A DNA stretch of 64,000 nucleotides from Beta vulgaris subsp. vulgaris. Its lineage: Eukaryota; Streptophyta; Magnoliopsida; Caryophyllales; Amaranthaceae. Under the pieces are notes generated by a model, which was given only the letters and a program-made list of their open reading frames with translations, did not search any database and was not told where the DNA came from. Shown here in pieces: positions 1 through 14,100 of the stretch (positions are counted from its first letter, which is position 1; each line of letters begins with the position of its first letter). The stretch is taken from the NCBI RefSeq assembly GCF_026745355.1, contig NC_079209.1, forward strand, positions 53,379,090 to 53,443,089, given 5' to 3'. The translations under genes were made by a program, and so were the position numbers.

Positions 1-693
1 CGTTGGAGACGGTGGCAAAATGTTCTGTTCTCTTAAAAATGCTTAGAAGATAGGTGCAAATCTGATTTGAAAAGGCTGTGTGGTGCATGCGTGAAATTTT
101 GACTGGCATATCCAGATAATATAGCCCCCAAATAGAATGAAATATAAATCAAAACCTGGACCTAATGGCTGATGGAGAGTGGAAAAGCCTGGCTGCCTCC
201 CCTTCCCTTCTCGAATGCACCACATCTCTGCTAAGAGTTCAAACGCCCATACCTCCATAATTCATAGTTATCAGGCAACAATTTGAGTAGCTTGGTGTCC
301 AACAGCGTTAAAACTTAGATCTAACCTTTGCAACAACACTCATAGCTGTTCTCTCTCGCAACCTTGCCATTCTTGCTGATTTTAATTTTTTCGGTCCTTT
401 CACAATTTACAGTTGGTGGTTTCTGAAGGATTAAAAAGAAGAGAGGATGACTTGTCAAATAAAGAAAGAAGGGTCTTGGAGCCTTGGGGGGGTTTATTGA
501 ACCCTTGCCAGTTTGCTTTTGTTTTTATGTGTGGAGTTCTCAATATTATTAATGTAGAATGAAGGGAGATTACTCCAAATGTTTTTTTTATTCATTATTT
601 GTTTTCCCCCTTTAAAATACTTTGTTTTTCGTTTCGGAAAAAAAATGAAAAACTGAGAAAATTTGGTTCCTGTTCTGTGCTACCGTTCTGCAG

Positions 694-3600
694 GTTTTGG
701 GAGCAGCATGGTATTTACTATCAATTGAGAGGTATACACATTGTTGGAAGGCCTTCTGCAAACAAGAAAAAGGCCCTCCGAAATGTGACCTTCATTTTTT
801 AGATTGTGATATCTTCAACAGAGCAGATCGTGTGGCTTGGGCTAACTCAACAACTGTATTCAGCAACTGCGATCCAAAACAAAGTGATAGCTTTCCATAT
901 GGAATTTTTGCAGATGCAGCAAAAAAGAATGTTGTCTCTTCCAATTTTGTCCGGAAGTACTTCTATTGTTTATGGTGGGGGTTGCAACAATTAAGGTACA
1001 CGCATAAAATGCATTTTGATAGAAATATTTCTTTTTGATACTGTAGGATATTGGTTAGGTCCTTGTTTTTGAGTGTTTCGAATTCACTATTGGAGTAATT
1101 AGACTACATAATAAATAACGAAGGAGTTGTAGTGATGTAACGAAGGAGTTGTAGTGATGTCTTTATTCTCCTGTCAATTTTTAATATAAAGTGTCAACCA
1201 AAGAGAGAAGTAGAGAACCAATGATGGTGGTTTGGGCATGTGAGACGTTGCCTGGATGATGTAATGGTTAGGGCAGCGAAAGTTTGGGGTTGGGAATTTG
1301 GGATGTTCTAGAAGAAGTCAAGGCCGAATTGATTTGGATGGAAGGCATTAGAAGCAATATTAAGATATTAGGTTTGTAGGAGCGTGTAGCAGTTAGCACT
1401 TAATAGAAGATAATGGAGGCAAAGGTTCCATCTAAACGGTCACCGGAGATAAATTATTGACTCATGCAGCCGTGCCATTTAATGAGATTAAGGCCTTGAC
1501 ATTACTTTTGTTGTAGTATACAACAAAAAATATGTAATATAGGAAAAGAGTTTCTAGGATAGAGACCGTCTCTTTGGAACTATCTACCTTTTCTTTTATT
1601 TTTTTACAAAGAAAAGCATAAAAGAGCAACCAGCCAACCACCTTAATTAGCCACTAATGGATTCCATTAAGTTTTTTGTTATTTTGACCAAAATCCTATC
1701 CCTCCACGTTCATCACTTCCATGTCCATCGTGCCACACCCTCCTCCTGCCCTCCAACACAACCCCTAATTACTTCTACACGGTTCATCCCACCTCAGTCT
1801 CCTCCACTAACACCAAATCCTCCTGTTAAAACTCAAACTACCTTCGATTCTACCACCATCATTATCGCCGTTTACATCATAATGATCAAGATGACGACCT
1901 ATACATTCTCTCTTTTATCTCTATCTCTTTCTATCTAAGTAGTCTCTTCTTTGTTGCTTAATTACTGCCAGTACCACGTCCACTACATTACCCTCAACAC
2001 CATCACTGTTTGCATCCTCTATGCTCCACACCCTCATCCACTAAACCTGAAAGCCTCATTCTCCTCAACATTACTTCTAACCACTGTTGAATGATAGGGC
2101 AACAGTGGAGCAAGGGAGAGAGGTAGTGAGAAGAGACAAAAGAGTATGAGAGAATATATCAAATGTGGGGGTGGTGGAGATGTCTAGAGATGTAGTCAGG
2201 CAATAATGGCATTGAAGTGAGGTGCGGCTCTTGGGCAATTCAATGGAAAATTTATAAAGAACCTGTTTATTGGTAGCGTTACCAGAATATATACTTCATA
2301 CTATTATGAGGTAGTTGTTTTTTTTGGTTGATCAGTGGACTAAAAGGCTTCTGGAATTATGGATATGATTTTTTGAGAGGTGCTAATGCGTGTTTTATCT
2401 TTCTTTTCAGCTCTTATGGGCAGAATCTAGATACAAGCACTTTCATAGGGGAGACTTCATTTGCCATACTCATTGCAATCTTGGGTCTTGTTTTATTCGC
2501 ACATTTGATTGGTAATATGCAGGTATTTTGACAATCCTCTTAACATATTTGCTCCGTGGATTTCTAATTATTGGTTGTGGTGACAAATTATAATTCGAAA
2601 ACTCTTCTCCATTAGAGTTGGGGCTGTGTCGGGTTGTTTATTCTGCTTTGAATTTGTGCTAAACTACCTTCTCCATAAGATGGGAATTCTTTTACCCCTT
2701 CTGGGCAAAAGGGGAATACATTGGAGGAGGAAGGCGCTGCTGGGACCCTTGAAACGAATGTTTCGGGAGGAAATATTAAGTGGTAATGGTATTAAACCAA
2801 TTTTTCTATTTATTAGGTAGCTTAAAGATTTTTTTTAACTAGATATTGTTTTGCAAAACATGATACTCCCGTTGTTTTTTAATCAACTGTTGCAATTCCT
2901 CTTGGCACACATGGTTTCATAACAGCATGAAATGTTTTAGCTGGCTTTGTGGGAACTTAATAGCTAGTCGCTACCATCCTTGTCCTTATGCAGTCTTCGG
3001 AACTTGCCATGCAACCACTGCGAACCGTCAGCCCTATAATCTCTATTCTGCATCTCCGCAAACCCTAATTTCGTTCCTTTCTAGCGAGCCACTACTATCC
3101 GTGGTCCTTATGCAGTCTTCTGAATGTGCTTTCTTTATGATCTCTGCCTCTTGCCCTCTTCAACTAGTGTATGGTTATGGTTGCCTGTTAGTGCACTTGC
3201 AGAAACTCTTTTGCCCCCTGGTCTTAGAGTAGGTAATCTATGGTACTTCATCATGCAATATGAAATTTTGAACAAAGAGTTCTTTCAGATTATAGGATTA
3301 TAGAGTCTGCAGTATTCTACTGCTTCCATTTATTTTGGATATAATCCTCATCTTACACTTTGGTTACTGCAACCCATGTAGGCATGTAGATTAATCTGAC
3401 ATAGAACTTTTTGTTCTTCAGTAGTTTCCATTGCTTTTTAAATCTGCTTCTGTTAAATGAGCAGAGTAACCTTTTGAGGTCGTCGACTGTTTGAAATATA
3501 ATGACTAATATAACAAGTGATGATCCTTATTGATTCATGTTAGGGGCCTTGAAGGACTATTTGCGATTCAGAGTTGGATTCTTTCCATTATTTCTCACTA

Positions 3601-6600
3601 TAGACCATAGAGGTGATGTTTTTAGGGTTGTCTTGTACAATGACCACACTTCAGAGGTTCCTTTTTGACATGATTATCCTCCTGGCTAATTGTGAGACTA
3701 TCCAATCCTTATACACTTATTTAAAGCACAGGGACTTGAATGACTATATTTGTGATTCAGAGTTGGATTCTTCCATTATGTCTCACTATAGAGGTGATGA
3801 TTTTAGGGTTGTCTTGTTGCTATGAATTAACATAGCTTAGACACCAATAAATGCATAAATTGAGGGAGAAGATGAAGATTTGATTGATAAACTGAAAATT
3901 ACAGAAATAAAGGATAGATTGCCAAGTATTCGAGTGACTTGACACACTCCCAAATGAACTCTTAAAAGCTCCCTAATATTCTCAATAATTTTCAACCTCC
4001 TTTCTTCTCTCTAATTAACCCTATATATAGAGTAATTTTCTTAACAAAACTACCTAGCTTATTCCCTAAGCTATTCATTAAGAAAAGGCCTAAATTACCC
4101 TTCCCCTAAAATATCAGTTCATAGCACTTGTACAATGACAACACTTCAGAAGTTCCTTTTTGACATGATTATCCTCCTGGTTAATTGTGAGACTATCCAA
4201 TCCTTATACACTTATTGAAAGCAACTTAAATGAGCTATTCATGAGCAACGTCATAGATTTTGAAGAACAAATCCCATTATAGGCGTCCCTGCGTCGGAGC
4301 CTTGAACTTCACAATGTGAGTAGATCTTTATACTGGTCAGCAGGCTTGAACTTGGAAGGGACTGAGTACTCCTCATGGTGGCAACCTCCACCTCATCTGT
4401 CATTTCTCAGGTTGCTATGGTTTTGAAGGAAAGAAAAGAAACACAATGTCTTTAGTAACTATGTTTTACTAATGCTTGACAAGACGCCATTTAAGTTCTT
4501 TTAGTGGAACTTTCAAAAAAAAAAAAAAAAAAAAGTTATTTTAGTGGACATTTTAATTTTATATGAAAAGATTGGACAATATCTTTTTAAACTTCATTTA
4601 TCAGGCAGCTTTATCCCCTTTATATGGCCATATCTGTCAATGTTTTTTGTCATTCTATAAGCTCCATGTACATAACCTTCTGTAAGAATTTGGGTGGAAT
4701 TTGAGTCCTGTCACAAATTTTCTTAAAAGCTGGGGAGGTTTTGTGCTGAAAGTTCTCTTATGCACCTGCTCAGATGCTTGTTTTTGTTCTGGGTTCTAGT
4801 GTAATAGTCTGCAAATTATCCTTCTGAATTCTTCCTTCTAATTTTCTGATGTAGACTTATCTTCAATCTATCACTGTGAGGCTTGAAGAGTGGAGACTCA
4901 AGCGAAGAGATACTGAAGAGTGGATGAGGCATAGGCAACTTCCTGAAGATCAGAAACAGCGTGTGAGACGCTTTGTACAGTACAAATGGCTTGCAACTCG
5001 GGGAGTAGACGAAGAGACAATTCTGACTAGCTTACCTACTGACCTTCGTAGAGACATTCAGCGCCACCTGTGCTTGGACCTTGTCCGAAGGGTATGCTTC
5101 GTGCTCCCAATGTTTGCTGCTCTATAGCTGAAAACTAGAGCTCCTGTTTCATTATCCTTTCTCTTTATATTTTATAAACTATTTATCAATTTACCAGCTA
5201 GGAAGCTTGCACCATCTAAATAAGGTTTCTGTCAGAACTAACTCTTATAATACTACCAATAAAAAAAGGTACAAGATAACAACGGCATAATAGACTGGTG
5301 TGGATGTAACCGTCAAATAAGTAAAAACTGGTAGAGACAATCTGGTACTCATGACAATGCTTTATGCAAAAGAAGTGAAAGAGGTAGTTTCTTATAATAC
5401 TGTTGATACTAATCAGAAAAAAAAGAATTGTTAAACGAAAGTGATCGAAATTCAACTATTTCTAAATGAACCATGGAAGTGGAATGGTGAAGGATAACTT
5501 TGCTTGGGGAATGCTGAACTGCTATCGTTGGAGTTTAATTGTCATGAACTAAAGATAGTGTAGCAATTGCCCCATTCTATGGCAAATCTGTTCAATACTA
5601 TAAAATATAAGGTACAGCAGTAGAAGTGGTGTAAATTGGCCTGTTCCACTCTGCTTTCATGAGACATCACTATTTTGTATGAATGCAGATTGTGCTGATC
5701 ATGAATACCTTGGTTTTTCATCTGCGTATTGTTTAGAATAGAAGGTCACACATTTCGTACAAAGTGTCATATGCAATGTTGTTGGAACTACAGAGTGAGT
5801 TTTGACAAATCAGATCTGTCCTTCTTGAGAGAGTGCGTGGAACTTATAAGTTGTACAGCTCTTTTGTCATCTACCTTGTTGATTGACATAGTTTCGGCTT
5901 TTTTTTCTGTAGAGTTTCCGTTAATGATCCCATAAGTGATTATGACTGTATCTGGCTTACTTTGGTTTTATGCACAAACCTTTCAAATATCCCCAGTTTC
6001 ACGGTATGTTTGGAAATCTAATGTTACCTTGTAGTGAAAAAACTTTAGTGCAACATTAGATACCCAATTTTTTTTTTCATGGTCAACCTTCTTTGGATCC
6101 TTTTGGTCCTATACCATATATTAATCAGCTACTACTCTATACTATACAGGTTCCGTTCTTCTCACAAATGGATGATCAGCTACTAGATGCTATATGTGAA
6201 CGTCTTGTATCCTCATTATGCACGGAGGGCACATATATTGTTCGGGAGGGTGATCCTGTGACTGAGATGCTTTTCATTATTAGAGGGAGATTGGAGAGTT
6301 CAACCACAAATGGTGGCCGGACTGGTTTTTTCAACTCGATCACTTTGAAACCTGGAGACTTTTGTGGTGAAGAGTTGCTCGGTTGGGCCCTTCATCCAAA
6401 ATCCTCCCTCAATCTACCTTCATCAACCAGAACTGTGAGAGCGCTTGTTGAAGTGGAATCCTTTGCCCTTAGAGCAGAAGATCTCAAGTTTGTAGCCAAT
6501 CAATTTAGACGGCTTCACAGCAAGAAACTTCAGCACACATTCCGGTTCTACTCTCATCATTGGAGGACATGGGCTGCCTGCTTTATACAGGCTGCTTGGC

Positions 6601-6845
6601 GACGATACAAAAGGAGAAAGATCACGAAATGTCTCTCCTCCTTGGAATCCTTCACATCTGAGAGAGATGATGATGAAACTAGGGAGGAAGAAGAACCGCT
6701 TTGTCCAACTCCTCGGGCTAAATCAACCCTGGCAGTGACATTATTGGCTTCGAAGTTTGCAGCAAACACTAGGCGAGGGGCTCAGAAGATAAAGTTGCAG
6801 AAGCCTGAAGAGCCTGATTTTTCTGCTGACCCTGATGATGATTGA
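694..6845 (+). CDS. CNGC15-like: Cyclic nucleotide-gated ion channel, CNGC15-like (3' part, four exons)
   Basis: Plasma- or nuclear-membrane Ca2+-permeable cation channel subunit with calmodulin/cyclic-nucleotide regulation. Exons read at 694-995, 2411-2522, 4855-5091 and 6150-6845 (TGA); all joins keep frame and give 448 residues. The upstream exons with S1-S5 lie before the window. Visible in order: end of S5 and the extracellular loop (LGAAWYLLSIERYTHCW), pore region with selectivity motif GQN (SSYGQNL), S6 (FAILIAILGLVLFAHLIGN), the C-linker (RLEEWRLKRRDTEEWM), the cyclic-nucleotide-binding fold (EGDPVTEMLFIIRG ... GDFCGEELLGWAL) and an IQ motif (FIQAAWRRYKRR). The acidic tail contains KLQKPEEPDFSA, which I recall as typical of CNGC15-type proteins. 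The class is certain. The assignment to CNGC15 within group III is from memory of the family and less sure. Introns carry a LINE remnant and a solo LTR, listed separately. Confidence 0.93.
1197..1420 (+). mobile_element. Degenerate LINE reverse-transcriptase 3' end remnant
   Basis: Reading from about 1217 gives WWFGHVRRCLDDVMVRAA. This matches the WFGHVxRR...D..VRR motif that occurs at the C-terminus of many plant LINE ORF2 remnants. Stops follow shortly downstream, so it is a dead fragment inside a CNGC intron. A 22-bp direct duplication (ACGAAGGAGTTGTAGTGATG unit, about 1116-1159) sits just upstream. Confidence 0.55.
3548..4238. repeat. Tandem duplication (about 185 bp unit) in CNGC intron, second copy split by a solo LTR
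   Basis: Copy 1 is about 3548-3732. Copy 2 is 3733-3817 joined to 4127-4238. Both contain GATTCAGAGTTGGATTCT, TTTTAGGGTTGTCTTGT, GACATGATTATCCTCCTGG and ACTATCCAATCCTTATACAC in the same order. Copy 2 is interrupted exactly after CTTGT by the element at 3818-4126. Confidence 0.88.
3818..4126. mobile_element. Solo LTR (309 bp) in CNGC intron
   Basis: The element starts TGCTATGAA and ends TTCATAGCA, so it has TG...CA ends with a perfect 9-bp inverted terminus. It is flanked by a 5-bp target duplication CTTGT (3813-3817 and 4127-4131). A TATA-like CTATATATAGAG lies at about 4020-4031. No internal retrotransposon region is present. The uninterrupted neighbouring repeat copy reads ...GGTTGTCTTGTACAATGAC, which confirms the insertion point. 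A small LTR element such as a TRIM is plausible from the size. Confidence 0.85.
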
Positions 6846-8128
6846 GCACATACCAAATATCCTATATGTATTTTTTTGAGGGGTCCTATATGTATAGTGA
6901 TGGTTATTACTTAAGTTTCTTAATGCTAGACGGCAAAAGAAAAGCCATGAAAGTCCACGCCGATGTTCTTCTGTGCGCAAAATGCTGGAATTTTCTCTTG
7001 GCCATCCATCAGCTGCTTGCTCTTGCATTGTTTTGCTTCTGACTTATCTGCTGATGCACATGAGAGTTGTTTCCATGAAGTGTTGAGGGGAACAAAGTAA
7101 TGTCGACATGCAGTTCGTGGATTTTTCTAGCTGGCTTGTACTCTGGGTTGCAAAACAGAACTCAATGCAATGAAATCGGAGAATATGAATCCAGATTATT
7201 CACTGCCTATTTTGTCACTGAAATATGACAATCATATATAGATGTACACTAAGACCACGAGGGCATAATAACAGATCATTGTTCTTTTTTTGTTGCTTCT
7301 CTTGGTTATTTTTTTGACAAAACCATGGTCCACATATATAGTCAAGTCATGAGCATGTATCTCAGAACAATTTCCATAGATTAGGGAATAATTATGGGGT
7401 TTACAGGATAATTGATAAAATTATTCTTACTAACTAATGGAGTTGGCTTCGGTTAGTCACTAAGGCATTCTGAACATTTTTTTAAAACTCAAGATATATG
7501 ATGAATTTTTGAAACAATGGAAGTATTTGGCGAATAAATGAATTTGTCAAAGTTATTTAATGAAAAAATCGTTACGACAATGTTTAAATCACATCACCAT
7601 TATTGTAGTGGGAAAACAATATTGCCATAAAACAAAGCAATTAATAAATAAAAAATGGAAAAAGAAATTTAAAACATTACTACATTAGTTAACTATTCTA
7701 CATTATGTTATTATATGAACAATTATGTTAAGCAAATTCCTAATAACTACTAAGCAAATATCTAGTAGCTACCCCAACAATCACATTTACTGCAACAATT
7801 AATAACTACTAGAACGGCTAGTTTTGTCAACAAATCTGTAGTATTTAGTCGATAAATATCTACCATTAAATCTCAAATACTACTTGTAATAATGTTCTAC
7901 AACAACTACCAATCATGTGCGGCCATTGCCAACGGCTACTTGCTACTACAACTACTCTCCCCCAAAGATACCCTCATAGGCTCATAGTTATAGTTTTCAT
8001 ATCCGTTGAGAAAGAAAAAGAAAAAGGAAATCAAGGGCCTTCAGTCTTCACTCTTTTCTCACAAGTTAGCTGCTACAGCCTACAGGTAGAGCAAGAGGAG
8101 GAGAAACAGGGGAAGAAGGGCGGGGATA
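6846..8128. other. Intergenic: CNGC 3' UTR and SCY2 upstream region
   Basis: The first part (to roughly 7250) is transcribed-looking 3' UTR sequence after the CNGC stop. From about 7380 onward the sequence is AT-rich without coding features. The purine-rich stretch at 8005-8125, just before the SCY2 start codon, is a plausible 5' UTR. No repeat or RNA gene was recognised. Confidence 0.5.
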
Positions 8129-11100
8129 ATGTTGTTAACATTTACAGAAGCAGCAATTCCATCAACTTCTTCTTTCATCTCATTTTCTCTCTCTTCCCCT
8201 CCCAAATTTAATCGCAAACCCAGAAATTTTAGCCTACGCACCAAACCCACTTCATGGATATCTGCTTCTCTCTCCTCCACCACAACACCCAGGTTGGTTT
8301 TTGTCTTCAATTTTGTGATCTTAATTTTCTTCAATGAAGAATTTTGGTAACTGGGTTCTTTTATTCTGCTAAAAAACTGAACTTTTTGTTAGTTTTACTT
8401 AGTTGGAAGATTTGGAAGTAGTTAAGGATTGTTCTATGAAACATTTGGCATATTGGGTTTCTTTCTATTTTTGAAAGAATGAAGGTGTAATTGGTTTTTT
8501 ATGACATTTGAGGAAGTGGCTACCTCTTATTTCAAGTGTTAAATTGCAAATTTTGAACTTAGCTTCGCCTCAGATTAGTATATACTCCCTCCATCCCTCA
8601 ATAGATTTTCCATTTCTCATTTTTCACATTTGCCAATGCATATTTTGTGTCATTAATCATATTAGTAAAAGTTATAGAAGTTTGATTTTCGTAATGTATA
8701 CAATGAGGCAAATCAAAGAAGACCCACATGACTATATTTTTTTCTTATCAATTGATTTTTTTTTTTTTTTGAAGATTTCCTTACTTATGAATAGTGACAA
8801 AACAAGAAATGGGAAATCTTGAGGGATGGAGGGAGTATATATTGTCTTTGTTTTTTTGATCTTAATTTTCTTCAATGAAGCATTTGGAAATTTGGTTCTT
8901 TTATTTCTGCTAAAAAACTGAACTATTTGTTAGCTTTATTTTGTTGGAAGATTTGGGAGTTACTTAAGAACTGTTCTATGAAACCTTCAGGATAGTGGGT
9001 TCCTTTTATATTATTGGAAGAATTGAGGGTTTAATTAGTTTTCTGTGACATTTGAAGAAGTGGGTGCCTCTTATATTAAGTGTTAATTGCAAAATTTAAA
9101 CTTAGCTTCACTTCAGATTAGTATATATATGCATTAATATTAAACCGATCACAAGAATGCCAGCTACAGTACCTATTATCCAAAGAGGAATCCTTGGTGT
9201 ATCCTTACTCATGATTTATGTAATATTTTACTTACAATTAGTAGAATTTATAAGGAGACATTGACATGGATAATCCCAAGTTTAACCAATCTGCCTAAGA
9301 AATAATCCAAACTGTTGATTTTCATATATATGATAGCCAAAATGAATTAGTAAAGGCAAGAAATATTAGAGTTTTGTTTATTTTGAGAAGGTTGGGATCG
9401 TTCATATCAAAATTTCCAAATTCTAATTGGATTGTTGCTCTTTCTGTCTCCAAAGCTGTGAAAGCTCAGTGTTTGATCCATTGGGTATAGAGAAAGATAA
9501 GTCATGGGATGTAGCTGGTACCTGGGATGGTGTTCTGAGGTTTGTTTCACAGACTTTTGAGAGTACTTCAGGTACAAGAAAAGACAGAACATCATCGGGT
9601 CGTGGAGTTGCAGGTGTGTTTCTAAGGCATATATTATTCTGACACTTTTTCTAATCAAATCTTTTCCATTGTTGTTGTCTGAGTCCTTTTAATTTTGTTA
9701 GTGTTATATTGGCAGCTGCAATTGAGGATAGTTCCATTGATTTCGGGGACTTCTTTAAAGGCCCATTACCTGGGAAATTTCTGAAATTGTTGGGGTTATT
9801 GGCATTGTCTCGACTTGGGATATATGTGCCTCTTGGTGGTGTGAATCGAGAGGCTTTTGTGGGTAACTTGGATCAGAACAGTTTCATTAGTACTTTGGAC
9901 TCGTTTTCTGGGGGTGGCATTGGACGGCTTGGGATATGCTCTCTTGGAATTGTCCCCTTTATTAATGCACAAATTGTGTTCCAACTCCTTGCCCAAGTCT
10001 ACCCCAAGTTGCAAGATCTCCAGAAAAAAGAAGGTGAAGCGGGGAGGAAGAAAATTCAACAGTATACCCGTTATGCTTCAGTGGGGTTTGCTTTAGTGCA
10101 GGTGAGGAAGTTTTCTTATCAATATAAAGAGCCGAAAAAGCTATGTTTTTTAGCTCTTTCTTTATTTTTTTGGCTAGCAAGTCTCCTACCACCTAGATAT
10201 TGTCAATCTATTACTTTTCCCATAGTTTACTAAGTTAACCATGATCAAGATGTACTATAAATGTTTTATTTTTCACTGTCCAATGCAAATTTTGAGGTGA
10301 ACAGTCTCATGTTGCAGAACACATTTCATTAAAATTTAGTTAGGTAAATATACAGAAACTTTATCCACTTTATATTTCTGGTTAGGTAGCTTAAAAATCT
10401 AATGTAGCGTAAGAATTTGAATACATCTAGCAGTCATCCTCCCTTACCATGATGATACAAACAACGTAACATCCACATTATCCTGTTACATATATTTTCA
10501 TGTTAAGGGAGAATGAATGCTATTATCATCAAATCCTTTGGCTGGATTATTTTCTTGAACTACGGCAGTTACCTAATAACAATAGTTAACTGCCCATTTG
10601 TTAGCCAGAAATAAATGGTGGTAATAGTAAGTTTAAAGTCTTGTACCAATGCCCACGACCACGTTTATAGAACTTCATCCCCGAACATGTATTTTTCTTT
10701 GCAATTCCTATTACCACTCAATACCACCTTTAAAGTGGTAATGGATGATAACTGAAAATATGTGAAGAAAGAGAAGTATTGAAGATGGACAAGTATTATC
10801 ATGGACATTGGGGTGGAACTTTGTTCACAAATTAACCTGTGAATTCATTACTAGTACCTCCATTTATGCTGGTTGATGTTTCAGTAACTTGTGCACAGTA
10901 AGGTTCAATTTAATTTGTGGTAGTGCAATGAATTGAAAATGCTCATCTTATGGCAGGCAATTGGCCAAGTGCTTTTTCTTCGTCCTTATGTCAATGACTT
11001 CAGTACCGAATGGGTTCTTTCATCAGTTATCCTGTTGACACTTGGTTCAGCATTGACAACATACCTTGGTGAACGTATCTCTGACCTGAAACTTGGAAAT

Positions 11101-14100
11101 GGTACATCTCTATTGATCTTCACCAATATCATCTCATATTTACCAGCATCTTTTGGAAGGACCTTTGCTCAGGCATATCAAGATGGGAATTATACTGGCC
11201 TTGCCATCATAGTAGTATCATTCGTGTCATTGGTGTTCGGTATTGTATATGTTCAGGTAAGTAAGAAGATTTTTGTTACAGGATGGATCTATAACAGGGG
11301 AAGCTAGAAGCTCATGATGATTTTGAAAATTTTACCAGGAAGCAGAGAGGAAAATTCCAATGAACTATGCATCAAGATACTCTAGTAGGAGTGGAGGACT
11401 TCAAAAATCTGCTTATCTGCCCTTCAAGGTTTGTCTTTTATGAAAGGTTAATTGACATTTTCAAGCTTCAATAGATATTGCTAGTCTTATAAAATGTCGG
11501 CAACAATGGGCGGGGGATCAAGGCTTTTTTAATTTTTCTTCTGACATCTTTCTACGCTTCACAGTAACCAGATACCCAGACCTATGAGATTTTTTTTTGG
11601 TAGACGTTTGCCTTGGGTTCAACCCAGTGTTACCTAATTCGCTATCTAATTGGCCTTTTGAATTCGCCAATTCGCCCAAAATGAGCCAAAAATGAACCAA
11701 AACCGACCATAATTCGCTTTTCTCAATTCGCAATTCGCGGGGAATTAGGGAATTAGGTAACACCCGTTCACTTCAACCCACAAAGTTTAAATTATACTTA
11801 TATTTGGGTTGAATGTGATCCGTTAATTTCTATAGATTAATTGGTGCCCTATGTAGCACCTTTCACATTTATGGCTCTCTTTAATATTTCTGCAAAAACT
11901 AAGTTTGGAGGATGCTTGGTGTTAGAGATGATATCTCTTGTTATTTTAGGTTCTTGTGACCTTGGAGGATACTTGGTGTTATAGATGACGGTTTGCTGAA
12001 CTCCTAGTTCCTTGTGGCCTTTGATCTTGAAGTGTAGAGATAATGTCAATGTTTACTCTTCACTATGAAATGATCCTGCTTACACAAATCACCACAACAA
12101 CTAGCACAAGCAAGTAATAACAGATCAAAGATCAGCCAAAGGTTTGTGATATTGAAGATAGTAACCACTGAGCTTTCGAGAGGCTCGGACTCTCCCAAAA
12201 TAACTAAATACAAATGACAATTTTTCTGCTTCCCTTTCTTTCTCTCCTTCCTTCCCTTTATATACAATCATTATTTCTCTCACTACCCCCCAAACTCCTT
12301 TTTCTCTAACAACTTATGACACTACCTGTCAACCATGATTATATTCCCTGAATTCTGTTAACCCGATTGATTTACTGATTTGCCCTTGTTATCCTTGCGT
12401 CTGGACTGACTTGCCCTTCTTCTTGCGGCGTGTGTAAGTGAGCATAGGTGGAGGGTCCGGATTCATTACACACTATCACTGATTACGTTTAATATATCTT
12501 AAAAAATAGTAAAGATCAAAATCCATAGATACTATCTTACCCTCTTGTGTACCATGACACCTCTATCGTATTCTTTATGCAACCATTATAAAAGCTAGAT
12601 ACTCCCTTCGTTTCTTTTTAGTTTACTCACTTCATTTTGGGGGAGAACCAAGGAGGAAGTACAAAAGTATGAGAAAGAAACGGAAAAGGTGGAGAGAGAA
12701 ACTAAAAAGTGGATTAAAATATTAAAAAATGGATGACATAGGTGGAAAAAAAAAGGATAAAGTAGATGGGACATGTTACCAAGAATAGAAAAAGCAAGAG
12801 TGTGTAGATTAAAAAGAAGCAGAACAAAAAGAAAAGTGTGTAAATTAAAAAGAAATGGAGGGAGTATATCTTAGTTGAAATTGGTTATATTTCCTGAGCT
12901 ACGAGACATTTATTAGGAAGAGTAGACTGTAATGAGTAAGCTCACATAAGTTACATATTCTATCCTCTTTTATCCTTTCTTCCCACTTAGTCTAATCTAC
13001 TAACCTTTAGCCTTTTAGAATGGCAGATGTGACTAGCCTAATTCTTACATATAGAGGGAAGTGAGTCTGATAGAGTATGTTTACTTGGAGGGATCCTATA
13101 AGTATTATGTGGCTACATATTGGGCAAATGAACGTGGTCTGCTGGAAACATGAATATTGGGGTAAGCTTTATGGAGAATAATTTTGAGTTTTTACAACAG
13201 ATGACATGTGTACCATTCTGTTCCCCACCATCTTATTGACCATAAACCTGCAAGGTTCTATCCAAAGACTGGGGTTGGGGGGTGGGTCATGAGAAGGCAA
13301 CCTTACCCTCGCTATTGAATGCTAACAGGTTGAATAAAAATCTATTGATTGGCCTATTACTTTTATGTAATATAAGAAGTGAAGAAATAGTATAGTAAGA
13401 TATCTAATGCTGAATTGCTGACAATTCCTTAAGCAATGTGTCATTGACCGGGTGTTTAGACACCCTTGCCTATTAGGTGCCAAGGGGGCAATCCTTAGCT
13501 GGAAGGGGTCTTCGAAGCTCGTGAAAACACGAGCAACGTTGTCTCTCAAAGGGACATGCTTGCCTATTGGCGACAAGAGAATGAGGGTCGGTCGGGGCTT
13601 GTGTGGGTGGAGCAATCACAAGCGCAGGTTTTTGGAAAACTAGTCGGGACTTTCATGGGGATGGGGTGCTTTAACGTAAATTGCAATATCAAACGGAAGT
13701 ATGGAAAACGACAACTTAGTTAAAACTTGGTAAAAAGTCTAATGCTTGTATGTGCGGAGCAATCACAAGTGGCAGTTCTGGGAAAACGAGTCGGGACTTT
13801 CATGGAGAGTGCACTTTAATGTAAATTGCAATATCAAACGGAAGTATGGAAAACAACAACTTAGTTCAAACTTGATTCCATTTATTCAATGATATCCCTA
13901 AAGAGGGTTAATCGTGAGATACTTATTCTAACCAGTGAACACACTATTTGCAATAACTAATAATGAACTAAAAACCTAAAGATAAGAGCTAAAGACAAAA
14001 AGTGAAGTACTATAAAGCATAAACTAAGCAAAATACAAGTAAAGGTCCGTTGGATTCTAACATGACTCCTGGTATAGACATGAATAGGTACTGGATATGT

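Noticed and set aside
1657..1938. 93-residue ORF, Pro/Ser/Thr-rich
   Set aside because: Low complexity, inside a CNGC intron, no similarity recognised.
11920..12311. Possible LTR with ends TGTTAGAG and CTCTAACA and a TATA-like TTATATAC
   Set aside because: The inverted ends match perfectly, but the flanks (CTTGG and ACTTA) do not form a target duplication, so I did not call it.
13440..13650. Open frame on each strand around GCCAAGGGGGCAATCC
   Set aside because: No recognised protein, inside SCY2 intron 5, adjoining a tandem duplication.
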